Of a DNA stretch of 64,000 nt, positions 7,709-16,743 are shown piece after piece. How positions within the stretch are numbered: position 1 is the first letter of the stretch; each line of letters opens with the position of its first letter. The DNA is from Brassicibacter mesophilus (GTDB lineage: Bacteria > Bacillota > Clostridia > Tissierellales > Proteiniboraceae): NCBI RefSeq assembly GCF_050433385.1, contig NZ_JBNPXI010000022.1, positions 1-64,000 on the forward strand, in the 5' to 3' direction. Under the pieces are notes generated by a model. The model searched no databases and had not been told where the DNA came from. It worked only from the letters and a program-made list of their open reading frames with translations. The translations under genes were made by a program, and so were the position numbers.

Positions 7709-8894
7709 ATGGAAAATGGTGAAACTTGAAGAAGTATGTTCCTCAATTATAAGAGGCCCTTTTGGCAGTGCTCTGAAAAAAGAATTTTTTGTACAAAAAT
7801 CTAAAGATTCTTATAAAGTATATGAGCAAAAACATGCAATAAAAAAAGAACACGAAATAGGTGAATATTATATAGATGAACATAGGTATAATCAATTAAG
7901 CCGATTTAAGGTGAGACCGAATGATATAATAATAAGTTGTTCAGGTACAATAGGTGAAATGTTTCAGTTGCCACAAGATTGTGAAGAAGGAGTAATAAAT
8001 CAAGCACTTTTAAAACTGACTTTAAAAGATACTATTAATAGTAGTTTTTTTCAATACTTTTGGAAGTCTTCTATTAAAACATTGAATAGTAGAGGAAGTG
8101 GTATCAAAAATATTTCATCAGTAAAGCATATTAGAAAAATGAAAATTCCATTGCCACCACTTAAGGAACAAAAACATGTTTCAGATATTTTAGATAAAAC
8201 ACAAGAAATAATAAATAGTTATAAAAGACGATTTGAAGAGCTAGATAAATTGAATACAGCTATTTTTAATGATATGTTTGGTGATATCAGAGATAACAAA
8301 TTTAAGAAGAAGACTTTGCCTAAATTAGTGAAGAATAGCAAATATGCAATTAAAAGAGGACCATTTGGAGGTTCACTTAAAAAAAAGGATTTTGTTGAGA
8401 GTGGATATTTAATATACGAGCAAAGGCATGCTATACATAATGACTTTGAATATGAAAAATATTACATAACACAGGAAAAGTACGATAATATGATTGCCTT
8501 TATGGTTCAGCCTAGAGATTTAATTATTAGCTGTTCGGGAACATTAGGAAGAATTGCTGAAATACCACCAAATGCTAAGAAAGGTGTAATTAATCAAGCA
8601 TTATTAAAGCTAACATTAGATGAAAATATTATGAATAATATATTCTTCATGAATTTATTTCGTCACGATGTAATGCAGGATATTATATTTGGTATTAGTT
8701 GCGGAAGTGGCATAGCAAACTTTCCTTCAATGAAAATCATTAAGAACATAGATTTTATTACACCACCTATAGAACTTCAAAATAAATTTGCAGCAATAGC
8801 AACCAAGATAGAAGAACAAAAATCAATTGTAAAACAATCTATTACAGAAAGTGAAAACCTATTTAATAGTCTTATGAGTAAATATTTCGATTAA
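7701..8894 (+). CDS. hsdS: Type I restriction-modification specificity subunit
   Basis: A 397-residue specificity subunit with two target-recognition domains, each followed by a helical spacer. The first (about 1-150) has IRGPFGSALKKEFF, YEQKHAI, DIIISCSGTIG and GVINQALLKLTL. The second (about 205-355) repeats nearly the same blocks: IKRGPFGGSLKKKDF, YEQRHAI, DLIISCSGTLG and GVINQALLKLTL. Two similar domains predict that both half-sites of the bipartite target are similar, giving a near-palindromic motif. The gene starts 8 bases inside hsdM, with AGGGGG about 10 bases upstream. Confidence 0.93.
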   Translation: MNKWKMVKLEEVCSSIIRGPFGSALKKEFFVQKSKDSYKVYEQKHAIKKEHEIGEYYIDEHRYNQLSRFKVRPNDIIISCSGTIGEMFQLPQDCEEGVINQALLKLTLKDTINSSFFQYFWKSSIKTLNSRGSGIKNISSVKHIRKMKIPLPPLKEQKHVSDILDKTQEIINSYKRRFEELDKLNTAIFNDMFGDIRDNKFKKKTLPKLVKNSKYAIKRGPFGGSLKKKDFVESGYLIYEQRHAIHNDFEYEKYYITQEKYDNMIAFMVQPRDLIISCSGTLGRIAEIPPNAKKGVINQALLKLTLDENIMNNIFFMNLFRHDVMQDIIFGISCGSGIANFPSMKIIKNIDFITPPIELQNKFAAIATKIEEQKSIVKQSITESENLFNSLMSKYFD

Positions 8895-8911
8895 AGAAAG
8901 CAGGTGATTAT

Positions 8912-11900
8912 ATGGCAACAAATTTTGGATTTCTTAAGAACTCAACAGAATATCAGCTCTTTGCCAGTGCATGTATTGATGCAGAGAATGTATTATCAAC
9001 TTCCCCTGCTATGTCAGCGGTTGGAAGCAGAAAAGCATTTGAATTAGCTGTGAAATGGGTGTATTCTGCGGATTCAACTGTAAAAATGCCATATAAGGAT
9101 AACCTGCAAGCTTTAGTTCATGAGGAGTCATTTAGGTATGCTGTTAACCCTTCAACATGGAACAAGTTGCAGTACATTATAAAGATTGGAAATATCGCAG
9201 TACATACAAGTAAAGCCATTTCCAAGAATGATGCGATTCTTTCATTATCTATCTTATTTGAATTTGTTGAATGGATTGACTATTGCTATGGTATGGACTA
9301 TGAGGAAAGGAAGTTCAATGAAAGGCTAATTCCAGAAGCTAGCCATAACCAACAGTTAGCAAAGAAAATTGAAGCTAGATTATTGAATGAATTAAAGAAC
9401 TTTAAAGAAGAAACTAATAAGTTAATAGATGAAAAGGATAAGGAGATTGCAAGACTTGTTGCAGAGCTTCAAAAGAAAAGTGAAGGAATTACAGCTAATA
9501 AAGAAGAACACAAGGCAGAAAGAGAGTTTACACCAGAGGATTTATCTGAATATGAAACAAGAAAAAAATATATTGATGTAGACCTAAAAGCACTGGGATG
9601 GAGATTCTCTCAAAGTAAAAGAAAAGATTGTGTAGAAGTAGAAATGCCTGTTGTTGGGATGCCTAAGGAATTAGGTTCAGGTGAAGGTTTTGTAGATTAT
9701 GTACTTTGGGGAAAAGACGGAACACCTATTGCTTTAATTGAAGCAAAGCGAACCTTCAAAGACGCAAGAAAAGGTACTCATCAAGCTTGGTTATATGCAA
9801 ACTGCATTGAACAAATGACAGGACATAGACCTATTATATTTAATACTAATGGATATGACTATTTTATTTGGGATGATAAGACAGGACCACAAAGACGGGT
9901 AAGCAGTATATTTTCAAGAGATGACTTACAAAGACTGTTTAATAGACGGTTTACAAGAAAGAAACTTAGTGAAATAGAAATTGACGATAGAATTACAGAT
10001 AGATACTATCAGAAACAGGCAATTAGAGTTGTGTGTGATAATATTGAAAGAGGGCATATGAGATCTCTTTTGGTAATGGCAACTGGAACAGGTAAAACCA
10101 GAACTTCTTCAAGTTTAACTGATGTTCTATCAAGAGGTGGATATATAACGAATACTTTGTTTTTAGCAGATAGAACAGCTTTAGTAAGACAGGCAAAGGA
10201 TGATTTTAAAAACTATCTTCCTGATATGTCCCTTTGCAACCTTTTATCTAATAAAGATGATAAAAACGCTAGAATAGTATTTTCAACTTATCCGACTATG
10301 CTAAATGCTATAGATAGAATTAGAAATGCAGATGGTAGTAGATTCTTTACACCTGCACATTTTGATTTGATTATTGTTGATGAAAGTCATAGAAGCATCT
10401 TCAAAAAGTATAAGGCTATTTTTGACTATTTTGATGCATATTTAGTTGGTTTAACAGCAACCCCAAGATCAGATGTGCATAGTAGTACCTACGAATTCTT
10501 TGAGGTTGAGAAAAATGTACCTACCTTTGCTTATGATTATGACACAGCTGTTTATAAGGATCATGTATTAGTACCCTTCCACAATATAGAAGTTACCACT
10601 AGGGTTTTGTCAATCGGGATTACCTATGATGATTTATCAGAAGAAGATAAAGAAAGGTATGAAGAAGACTTTACAGATGAAGATGGAGAAATGCCAGATG
10701 AAATCCCTGCACCAGAGATTAATGAATTTATTTTTAATCAAAAAACGGTTGACAATGTGATTAATGATCTTATGACAAATGGATTGAAGGATGGGAGTGG
10801 GAATAGATTAGGAAAGACTATAGTTTTCGCTCAAAATAAAAATCATGCACAGTATATTGTGGATCGTTTCAATAAACTATACCCAGAATATAAAGGAGAG
10901 TTCTGTAAGCGAGTTGTATGTGATGATGATTATGCTCAGGACTTAATTACACAATTTAAAAATCCATTAAAAGAACCACATATAGCAGTATCAGTAGATA
11001 TGTTGGATACAGGGATTGATGTAAGAGAAATAGTAAACCTAGTATTCTTTAAGCGTGTGAGGTCGAAAATTAAGTTTTGGCAGATGATTGGCAGAGGCAC
11101 AAGGATAAGACCAGACTTATTTGGGAAAGGGAAGCACAAAACTTGTTTTTATATTTTTGATTATCTGAAGAATTTTGAATATTTCAGAGAAAAAAAGAAT
11201 GGTATCGAAGGAAGTTCAAATATCTCAACACATGCCAGTATTTTTACTAAAAAAATAAAATTAATTTTTCATATGCAAGATGCAGCTTTTATAAATGAAG
11301 AATATCAAGATTTTAGAAATAAGTTAGTAGATGATGTTTCTGAACAAATCTCAAGGCTTACAACTGATAGAATAGATGTTCAGATGAAAAGGAAATATAT
11401 AGATAAATATAGAGAAAAAGAAGCATTTATCTGTCTTACTGAACAGGACAAATCAAACCTGATAGACAATATAGCTAATCTTGTAACTATGGATGATAAT
11501 GATGATAAAGCTATTGGATTTGATAATTTAATGTATGGATTAATGCTATCTCAGTTAGAAGGTAGTAAGGGTTTTACAAGATTAAAAAATAATACTATTT
11601 TAAAAGTATCTATACTTTTAAAGAAAACTACTATTCCACAGGTTAAGGCAAAATTACCTATACTAAAAGAAGTAATTGAAGATGAGTTCTGGGATAAATC
11701 AGATATTTTAAACTTTGAAATAATCCGTATAGACCTTAGAGACTTAATGAAGTTTGTAGTAACAGATGGTAGAAATATAGTATATACTAACCTTGAAGAT
11801 GTAGAAACTGAACGTACTGAACTTAAGGAATTTGAACTTAACTATGACTTTGAGGATTATAAGATGAAAGTTAATAAATATATAGAGGAACATAAGAATA

Positions 11901-12316
11901 ATATAGCTATTCATAAATTAAGAAACAATATTCCCCTTACTCAAGAGGATTACAAAACTTTAGAAAAGATATTTACAGGTGAACTTGGAACCAAGGAAGA
12001 TTATGAAAATAACTTTAAAGACACTCCTTTTGGCTTACTTGTACGAAGAATTGCCAAAATGGAGAGAGATGCAGCTATGAAGGCGTTCTCAAGTTTTATT
12101 AATGAACATAACCTTAATGCTAATCAGATTGTATTTGTAAATAAAGTGATTGACTACATAGAGCAGAATGGCTATGTTGAGAATGTAGGTGAACTTACTA
12201 GACCACCCTTTGATAAGCCTCAAAGCTTCATTAAATTATTTGACCCTGAGAAGCAGAAGAAGTTTGTTAATATAATAAATAAGGTAAAAGAAAATGCAAC
12301 CAAAATTATAAGCTAA
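8912..12316 (+). CDS. hsdR: Type I restriction endonuclease subunit (nuclease-translocase)
   Basis: An 1134-residue restriction subunit. Residues about 1-150 resemble the DUF4145 domain often found at the start of such proteins; a coiled segment follows (about 150-190). The nuclease domain shows VDYVLWGKDGTPIALIEAKR (about 259-278, PD-ExK type). The motor has MATGTGKTR (about 387-396), VDESHRS (about 489-495), GLTATPR and MIGRGTRIRPD. It cleaves unmethylated DNA after ATP-driven translocation. AGGTGA precedes the ATG, 17 bases after hsdS. No frameshift is seen, so the system appears functional. Confidence 0.94.
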   Translation: MATNFGFLKNSTEYQLFASACIDAENVLSTSPAMSAVGSRKAFELAVKWVYSADSTVKMPYKDNLQALVHEESFRYAVNPSTWNKLQYIIKIGNIAVHTSKAISKNDAILSLSILFEFVEWIDYCYGMDYEERKFNERLIPEASHNQQLAKKIEARLLNELKNFKEETNKLIDEKDKEIARLVAELQKKSEGITANKEEHKAEREFTPEDLSEYETRKKYIDVDLKALGWRFSQSKRKDCVEVEMPVVGMPKELGSGEGFVDYVLWGKDGTPIALIEAKRTFKDARKGTHQAWLYANCIEQMTGHRPIIFNTNGYDYFIWDDKTGPQRRVSSIFSRDDLQRLFNRRFTRKKLSEIEIDDRITDRYYQKQAIRVVCDNIERGHMRSLLVMATGTGKTRTSSSLTDVLSRGGYITNTLFLADRTALVRQAKDDFKNYLPDMSLCNLLSNKDDKNARIVFSTYPTMLNAIDRIRNADGSRFFTPAHFDLIIVDESHRSIFKKYKAIFDYFDAYLVGLTATPRSDVHSSTYEFFEVEKNVPTFAYDYDTAVYKDHVLVPFHNIEVTTRVLSIGITYDDLSEEDKERYEEDFTDEDGEMPDEIPAPEINEFIFNQKTVDNVINDLMTNGLKDGSGNRLGKTIVFAQNKNHAQYIVDRFNKLYPEYKGEFCKRVVCDDDYAQDLITQFKNPLKEPHIAVSVDMLDTGIDVREIVNLVFFKRVRSKIKFWQMIGRGTRIRPDLFGKGKHKTCFYIFDYLKNFEYFREKKNGIEGSSNISTHASIFTKKIKLIFHMQDAAFINEEYQDFRNKLVDDVSEQISRLTTDRIDVQMKRKYIDKYREKEAFICLTEQDKSNLIDNIANLVTMDDNDDKAIGFDNLMYGLMLSQLEGSKGFTRLKNNTILKVSILLKKTTIPQVKAKLPILKEVIEDEFWDKSDILNFEIIRIDLRDLMKFVVTDGRNIVYTNLEDVETERTELKEFELNYDFEDYKMKVNKYIEEHKNNIAIHKLRNNIPLTQEDYKTLEKIFTGELGTKEDYENNFKDTPFGLLVRRIAKMERDAAMKAFSSFINEHNLNANQIVFVNKVIDYIEQNGYVENVGELTRPPFDKPQSFIKLFDPEKQKKFVNIINKVKENATKIIS

Positions 12317-12390
12317 TATTAGAGTCCTAGAATAAGCATATAGCATATCTAGGACTTGTATTATTGAATAAAACAATAGGGAGAATTTGT

Positions 12391-13086
12391 ATGTTATCTA
12401 CTTACGATATTAAAAAAATGTGTGCTCCACCAACAGATAATAAAGCTTACTACAGACCTATTCTATGTAAGGGAGAAATATCAAAAGTTGACATATTGTT
12501 TGTAGGAACTAATCCAGCTACTCCTATATATCCTAAAGACATGGATTTAGATACTTATGTTGATTTACTAATGAATTATGAAAAGTTTATTAATTATTAT
12601 AAACAGTGTAGAATTAAGGACGGAAAATCAGAAATTTCTAGGACACGCATAGGAATGGATTCGTTTTTAGGTTGCCTATCAAATATCACAGACTCTGTAA
12701 TCGCTGAAACTGAGGTGATTCCGTATCCTACTAAAAGTCTAAAATTACTGAAGAAAGAACCTTTAGATATAATTGAGAGAGGCAAAGAAATGTTTTATGA
12801 ATTACTTATGGAACTTAAGCCTCGATTATTGATTCTACATGGTAAAAAAACGGTAGAGTATGCTAATGAAATATTAATACAAAAAGGAGTTCTATTTGAA
12901 GATAGTATTAATTTGGATCAATCTATTGAAGTAATGGAAAAACAAATACCACTTTGTAGTTTCAGATATAATAATGAAAAGATAGCAAATATTATGGCTT
13001 GTAGGCATTTTATGTATTATGGTTCTAAGGGTAACTCCTTTAAAGTATTTAGAGAAAACATATTAAATATACTACAAGATAATTAA
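12391..13086 (+). CDS. Uracil-DNA glycosylase-like protein next to the restriction operon
   Basis: A 231-residue protein with a UDG-superfamily pattern. VDILFVGTNPATPIYPKD near the N terminus is like motif 1 of these glycosylases, PRLLILHGKKTVEYA is like their central strand-helix, and MACRHFMYYG near the C terminus lies where the HxS motif usually is. The ATG at 12391 follows AGGGAG; an in-frame TTG at 12364 has no ribosome site. It lies 74 bases after hsdR and ends at a strong terminator, so it is probably the last gene of the restriction operon. DNA-base excision activity and a defence role are inferred; the match is at fold level only. Confidence 0.6.
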   Translation: MLSTYDIKKMCAPPTDNKAYYRPILCKGEISKVDILFVGTNPATPIYPKDMDLDTYVDLLMNYEKFINYYKQCRIKDGKSEISRTRIGMDSFLGCLSNITDSVIAETEVIPYPTKSLKLLKKEPLDIIERGKEMFYELLMELKPRLLILHGKKTVEYANEILIQKGVLFEDSINLDQSIEVMEKQIPLCSFRYNNEKIANIMACRHFMYYGSKGNSFKVFRENILNILQDN

Positions 13087-13145
13087 CAGAAGAAAACTTT
13101 ATATGATCTAAATATAATAACATGATTAATATTGATTAGTCAGCA

Positions 13146-13192
13146 AAACAAGGAAGTGGAGTTAAATTTAATTCCACTTCCTTGTTTTTTTA
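13146..13192 (+). terminator. Strong terminator closing the defence cargo
   Basis: An AACAAGGAAGTGGA / TCCACTTCCTTGTT stem is followed by TTTTTT. It ends the hsd/UDG-like unit before the transposition genes. Confidence 0.9.
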
Positions 13193-13397
13193 ATCCTAAT
13201 TTGTGATAGTTAGATATAAATGCTTATTCCTTTAAAAGTTTATTATCAGCTGTAAGTGTTGCAATTACTTAATATAAAAAGAAGTGTTGTAATAGAAAGA
13301 AGTAATCATTTTAGATTAATCCCAAAGTGTGATTTCAACTGCAATAAAATATTGTTCCGTATGAAATATACTTTGAAGACTATGCAATAATTTCAAC

Positions 13398-13484
13398 TCA
13401 AATTATTAATTTTGCTAGTAATATACTAAATGCTATTACAATAAGCCCTCTACCTATAAAAAGTAAACCTCTATGACCTTTCAT
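13398..13484 (-). CDS. Hydrophobic 28-residue peptide, unknown
   Basis: A reading frame on the minus strand encodes MKGHRGLLFIGRGLIVIAFS followed by ILLAKLII: a basic head and one hydrophobic segment. GGGGTGG lies 5 bases before its ATG, a strong ribosome site. It lies alone between the defence cargo and the first tnsD, and is the only minus-strand gene seen in the transposon. It could be a small membrane protein or a type I toxin-like peptide; no antisense RNA gene was recognised. The rest of 13193-13741 is AT-rich with no other gene seen. Confidence 0.5.
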   Translation of the reverse strand: MKGHRGLLFIGRGLIVIAFSILLAKLII

Positions 13485-13741
13485 AAATACCACCCCATGA
13501 AATCTTATAGTATTTTTTCTATATATATTACATTAAATTATATAAATTACTCTAATATAGTAGGTTTAAAATAATTTAGTATATTAGTAAGCCTAGTATT
13601 TTGAAATTTCGTATACTATCAAGATAATTGTTATTGTATTAGTGATTCATTAGAAATATGGATTAAATTGGTATATTTTATGAAATATAACAAATAATAG
13701 TTTGGATTTTATATTCAAAACACCAAGAAGAAGGGATTAGT

Positions 13742-15610
13742 ATGATTTCAATATTTCCATCACCATACCCAGATGAAATAATAAATAATATTTTTTATAG
13801 ATACCACATAATTAGTGGAAATACATCAATTGAACAAAGTCTTAATGATTTGTTCGCGAGACTATCCTATACTCACCTATCAGATTTTCCAGCTAATACT
13901 GGAAATCTATGTCTTCAACTTAATGAACTCTACACTCCTGAAGAATTTATATATAATTATACCCCATTTCCTATATTCACAGTTTTTCTGTCTGAAAAAA
14001 AAGTTTCAAGTTATATTTCACAGACGAAGTCAAATAAAGCTTGTAGTTTGAAGATGAAATTATATGATGAGTCAAAGCTAGTTACTAAAAGAAAATATAT
14101 TAAGATATGTAGAAAGTGTATGGAAGCAGATAGAAAAGAATATGGAGAAGCATATCCCCATAGAATTCATCAAATTGAAGGTAATTATATTTGTCATATT
14201 CATAACGAAATACTAGAATATTATATAAAACCTAAAAATAAAAGTAAATGGGCTTTTATAGATATTAATGATGTGGATTTAATAAAAGAGTCCATTGACA
14301 TTACAGGAATAGAAAAAGAAATACGAAATATATCTAATGATATTTTGTTTATTATTAAAAATTATAGAAGTTTTCCAAGTATAGATGATATTCTTAAAAA
14401 ATACAAAATAGCTTTGTATAAAGCTGGATATATTAGCTATAGTGGGAAAATAAATCAAATGAAACTTAGTGCAGATTTCTTGCAATATTATTCTAAGAAA
14501 TTTCTTGATTTATTATATTCAAATATAGAAATTGAGGATAAACGAAATTGGATAAGAAAGATAACTGGAAGTTCTATATCTAAGTACAAAGTCCATCCAA
14601 TTAGACATATATTATTGGTAAGATTTTTGTTTGGAAAAGCAAATAAGCTTCTTTCTTATAACGAAAAAATACATACATTTGGAGAAGGACCTTGGCCTTG
14701 TTTAAACCCATCGGCTTACCATTATAAGGAGAAAGTTATTTATGATTTTAAACTTAGCAAATATGGTGAATTGACTAACCCTATAGAAGTATTTACGTGT
14801 AATTGCGGGTATGTTTATTCCAGTAAAGAGATAGATAAAGAAAACTTACCCATAAAAAATAGAACACTTCAATATGGATATGTATGGGAGTTAGCATTAA
14901 AAGAGTATTTAATAACCAGGAATTATAGTATTACAGAAATAGCTCAAATGATGGGATGTCAAAATCCAACTATAAAAAAAATAGCATGTAAATTAGGTCT
15001 TGATATTTATTTAGATAATCAAGTTAATATAGAAAAATATAAAAATTCTTCTATTGAAAATAGAAATAAAAATATAGAGTTAGAAAAAGAATACATAAAA
15101 ACAATAACCGAGTATATTAAAATGACTCCAAATGTTACAAGAAATGAAATTCATAATAAGTTTAGAAGTGAATATATTTGGCTGTCTAAAAATCATAGAG
15201 ATTCCCTAGAAAAAATATTACCTAATCCTGTCCCCCGAAAAAAGAATAAATGCATAATTGATTGGGAAAAACGTGATAGGGACTTCTATATCAATGTTAA
15301 GAAAGCTATTGAAGATATAAAACATGAAACAAAACCAAGAAAAATAACAATTACAGCAATTGGTAGAGAAGTTGGGTATGAAAAGTTAAATAGAATAGTA
15401 GATAGCCTTCCAGAAACAAAAAAGTTACTACAAGATGAATTAGAAACAACAGAACAATTTGCAAAAAGAAAAATTGACTTTATAGCAAAGAAAATAAAAG
15501 AAAAAAATAAAAATTTAACTAAAATGAAAATATTAGAGGGAACTGGAATACGTAGTCCATTAAGCAATGAAATCGAAGATTATATTATAAACGTATTAGA
15601 TAATCAATAA
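13742..15610 (+). CDS. tnsD: TnsD/TniQ-family target-site selector, copy 1
   Basis: A 622-residue TnsD-type protein. The N-terminal TniQ domain opens ISIFPSPYPDEIINNIFYRYH, followed by a zinc knuckle at C123/C126 and C151/H154 (CRKC...CHIH). A second cysteine pair (FTCNCGYVYS, about 357-366) and a predicted helix-turn-helix (SITEIAQMMGCQNPTIKKIA, about 396-415) follow, with a basic C-terminal region. TnsD proteins bind a specific chromosomal site and recruit TnsC. This copy is its own transcription unit: about 550 bases of leader upstream and a strong terminator downstream (15659). It is clearly related to, but divergent from, copy 2 at 20493. Which of the two recognises nrdJ cannot be told. 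Confidence 0.88.
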   Translation: MISIFPSPYPDEIINNIFYRYHIISGNTSIEQSLNDLFARLSYTHLSDFPANTGNLCLQLNELYTPEEFIYNYTPFPIFTVFLSEKKVSSYISQTKSNKACSLKMKLYDESKLVTKRKYIKICRKCMEADRKEYGEAYPHRIHQIEGNYICHIHNEILEYYIKPKNKSKWAFIDINDVDLIKESIDITGIEKEIRNISNDILFIIKNYRSFPSIDDILKKYKIALYKAGYISYSGKINQMKLSADFLQYYSKKFLDLLYSNIEIEDKRNWIRKITGSSISKYKVHPIRHILLVRFLFGKANKLLSYNEKIHTFGEGPWPCLNPSAYHYKEKVIYDFKLSKYGELTNPIEVFTCNCGYVYSSKEIDKENLPIKNRTLQYGYVWELALKEYLITRNYSITEIAQMMGCQNPTIKKIACKLGLDIYLDNQVNIEKYKNSSIENRNKNIELEKEYIKTITEYIKMTPNVTRNEIHNKFRSEYIWLSKNHRDSLEKILPNPVPRKKNKCIIDWEKRDRDFYINVKKAIEDIKHETKPRKITITAIGREVGYEKLNRIVDSLPETKKLLQDELETTEQFAKRKIDFIAKKIKEKNKNLTKMKILEGTGIRSPLSNEIEDYIINVLDNQ

Positions 15611-15658
15611 TGTAATGATAACAATGTTTTGACCGTACAATAAATAACTTGATATTAA

Positions 15659-15704
15659 AGTAAAAGATGGCAATCACAATTGATTGCCATCTTTTACTTT
15701 TTGA
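15659..15704 (+). terminator. Terminator between tnsD copy 1 and tnsA
   Basis: An 18-bp stem reading AGTAAAAGATGGCAATCA and its complement, with a 4-base loop, is followed by TTTTTG. It separates copy 1 from tnsABC. The rest of the 311-base gap holds no gene and should contain the tnsABC promoter. Confidence 0.9.
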
Positions 15705-15921
15705 GATAGCAATACAGAAATATTTAAAAATTAATTATATATACATAAGAGCACAACAAATATATTGTATATTTTTTAAGTTACTTGGAAATAATAAATA
15801 ATTTATAAATTTTTGGTATATTAATTATTTTTTTTGTTAAATATATGGGGATAAATAGAAACTGATACTTGATTAGTTGTAAAAAAATATTAATTATTGT
15901 TAATTCTGATGGGAGGAATAA

Positions 15922-16743
15922 TTGAATATGCCTAAGCAGAGAAAGACTGATAAATATAGGCAGTTGGAAAATCGAGGAGTAGGAAGAAAGGAAGAATATC
16001 AACCATTTTATAAAGTCCATGAATTTGGATCAAGAGGCAGAGTACATCGGATAATGGGATGGATAACTAGAAGAGTCTATCAATTAATGAGTGACCTAGA
16101 ATTATATTATTTTCTAATTAGGCAATGGGATGGTGATAATATTATTGATATTAGAGAACAATTTCCATTGTTACCTTTGGAAGAAACATTGCAAATAGCG
16201 GAAGAAGAAGGTATTATACATCCGCCTAGAAGTAGAAAAAATAAAACAGTTATGACTACTGATTTTGTTATAACATTTAAAGAAGGAGGACTCTTGAAGG
16301 ATATTGCTATCGCAATAAAATACAATAGTGATGCAGATAACTCAAGAACAAAGGAAAAGTTAAGACTTGAAGAGCTATTTTGGAAAAAGAAAGGCATAGA
16401 TTGGAAGTTAGTAACAGATAAAGAAATACCCAAGAGAAAGGGACAAAATATTTACTATATCTATAACAGCTACTTTTGGGCTGAAGAAAAAGGTTTAGGT
16501 GTAGAAAAAATACAAAGACTAACGTACCAATTCCTTAACAAATTAACTCATAACAATCTAAATATTTTACAAAGTATCAATGAATTTGAGATAGAGAATT
16601 GTTGGGTTACAGGAGAAGGTTTAAGTTTTTTTAATTTATTGTTAACAAGGAAGATCATAAGTACTGATTTAAATAAAAAATTTAATTATCATACCATGGA
16701 TATTGTGATTAATGATGAAGAGGTATGGAAAATTGATGTATAG
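15922..16743 (+). CDS. tnsA: TnsA-family transposon endonuclease
   Basis: A 273-residue restriction-enzyme-like nuclease that cuts the 5' ends of the element, making transposition cut-and-paste when paired with TnsB. Candidate active-site residues are E60 (SDLELYYFL), D114 (TTDFVITF) and K133 (AIAIKY), close to E63/D114/K132 of Tn7 TnsA. The C-terminal half (about 170-273) matches the TnsA helical domain that contacts TnsC. The start is TTG at 15922 or ATG at 15928; GGGAGG at 15911 fits either. The 3' end overlaps tnsB. Length is the same as Tn7 TnsA (273). Confidence 0.9.
   Translation: MNMPKQRKTDKYRQLENRGVGRKEEYQPFYKVHEFGSRGRVHRIMGWITRRVYQLMSDLELYYFLIRQWDGDNIIDIREQFPLLPLEETLQIAEEEGIIHPPRSRKNKTVMTTDFVITFKEGGLLKDIAIAIKYNSDADNSRTKEKLRLEELFWKKKGIDWKLVTDKEIPKRKGQNIYYIYNSYFWAEEKGLGVEKIQRLTYQFLNKLTHNNLNILQSINEFEIENCWVTGEGLSFFNLLLTRKIISTDLNKKFNYHTMDIVINDEEVWKIDV

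Noticed and set aside
13815..14051. 78-codon frame inside tnsD copy 1
   Set aside because: It is in another frame of a clear TnsD coding region.
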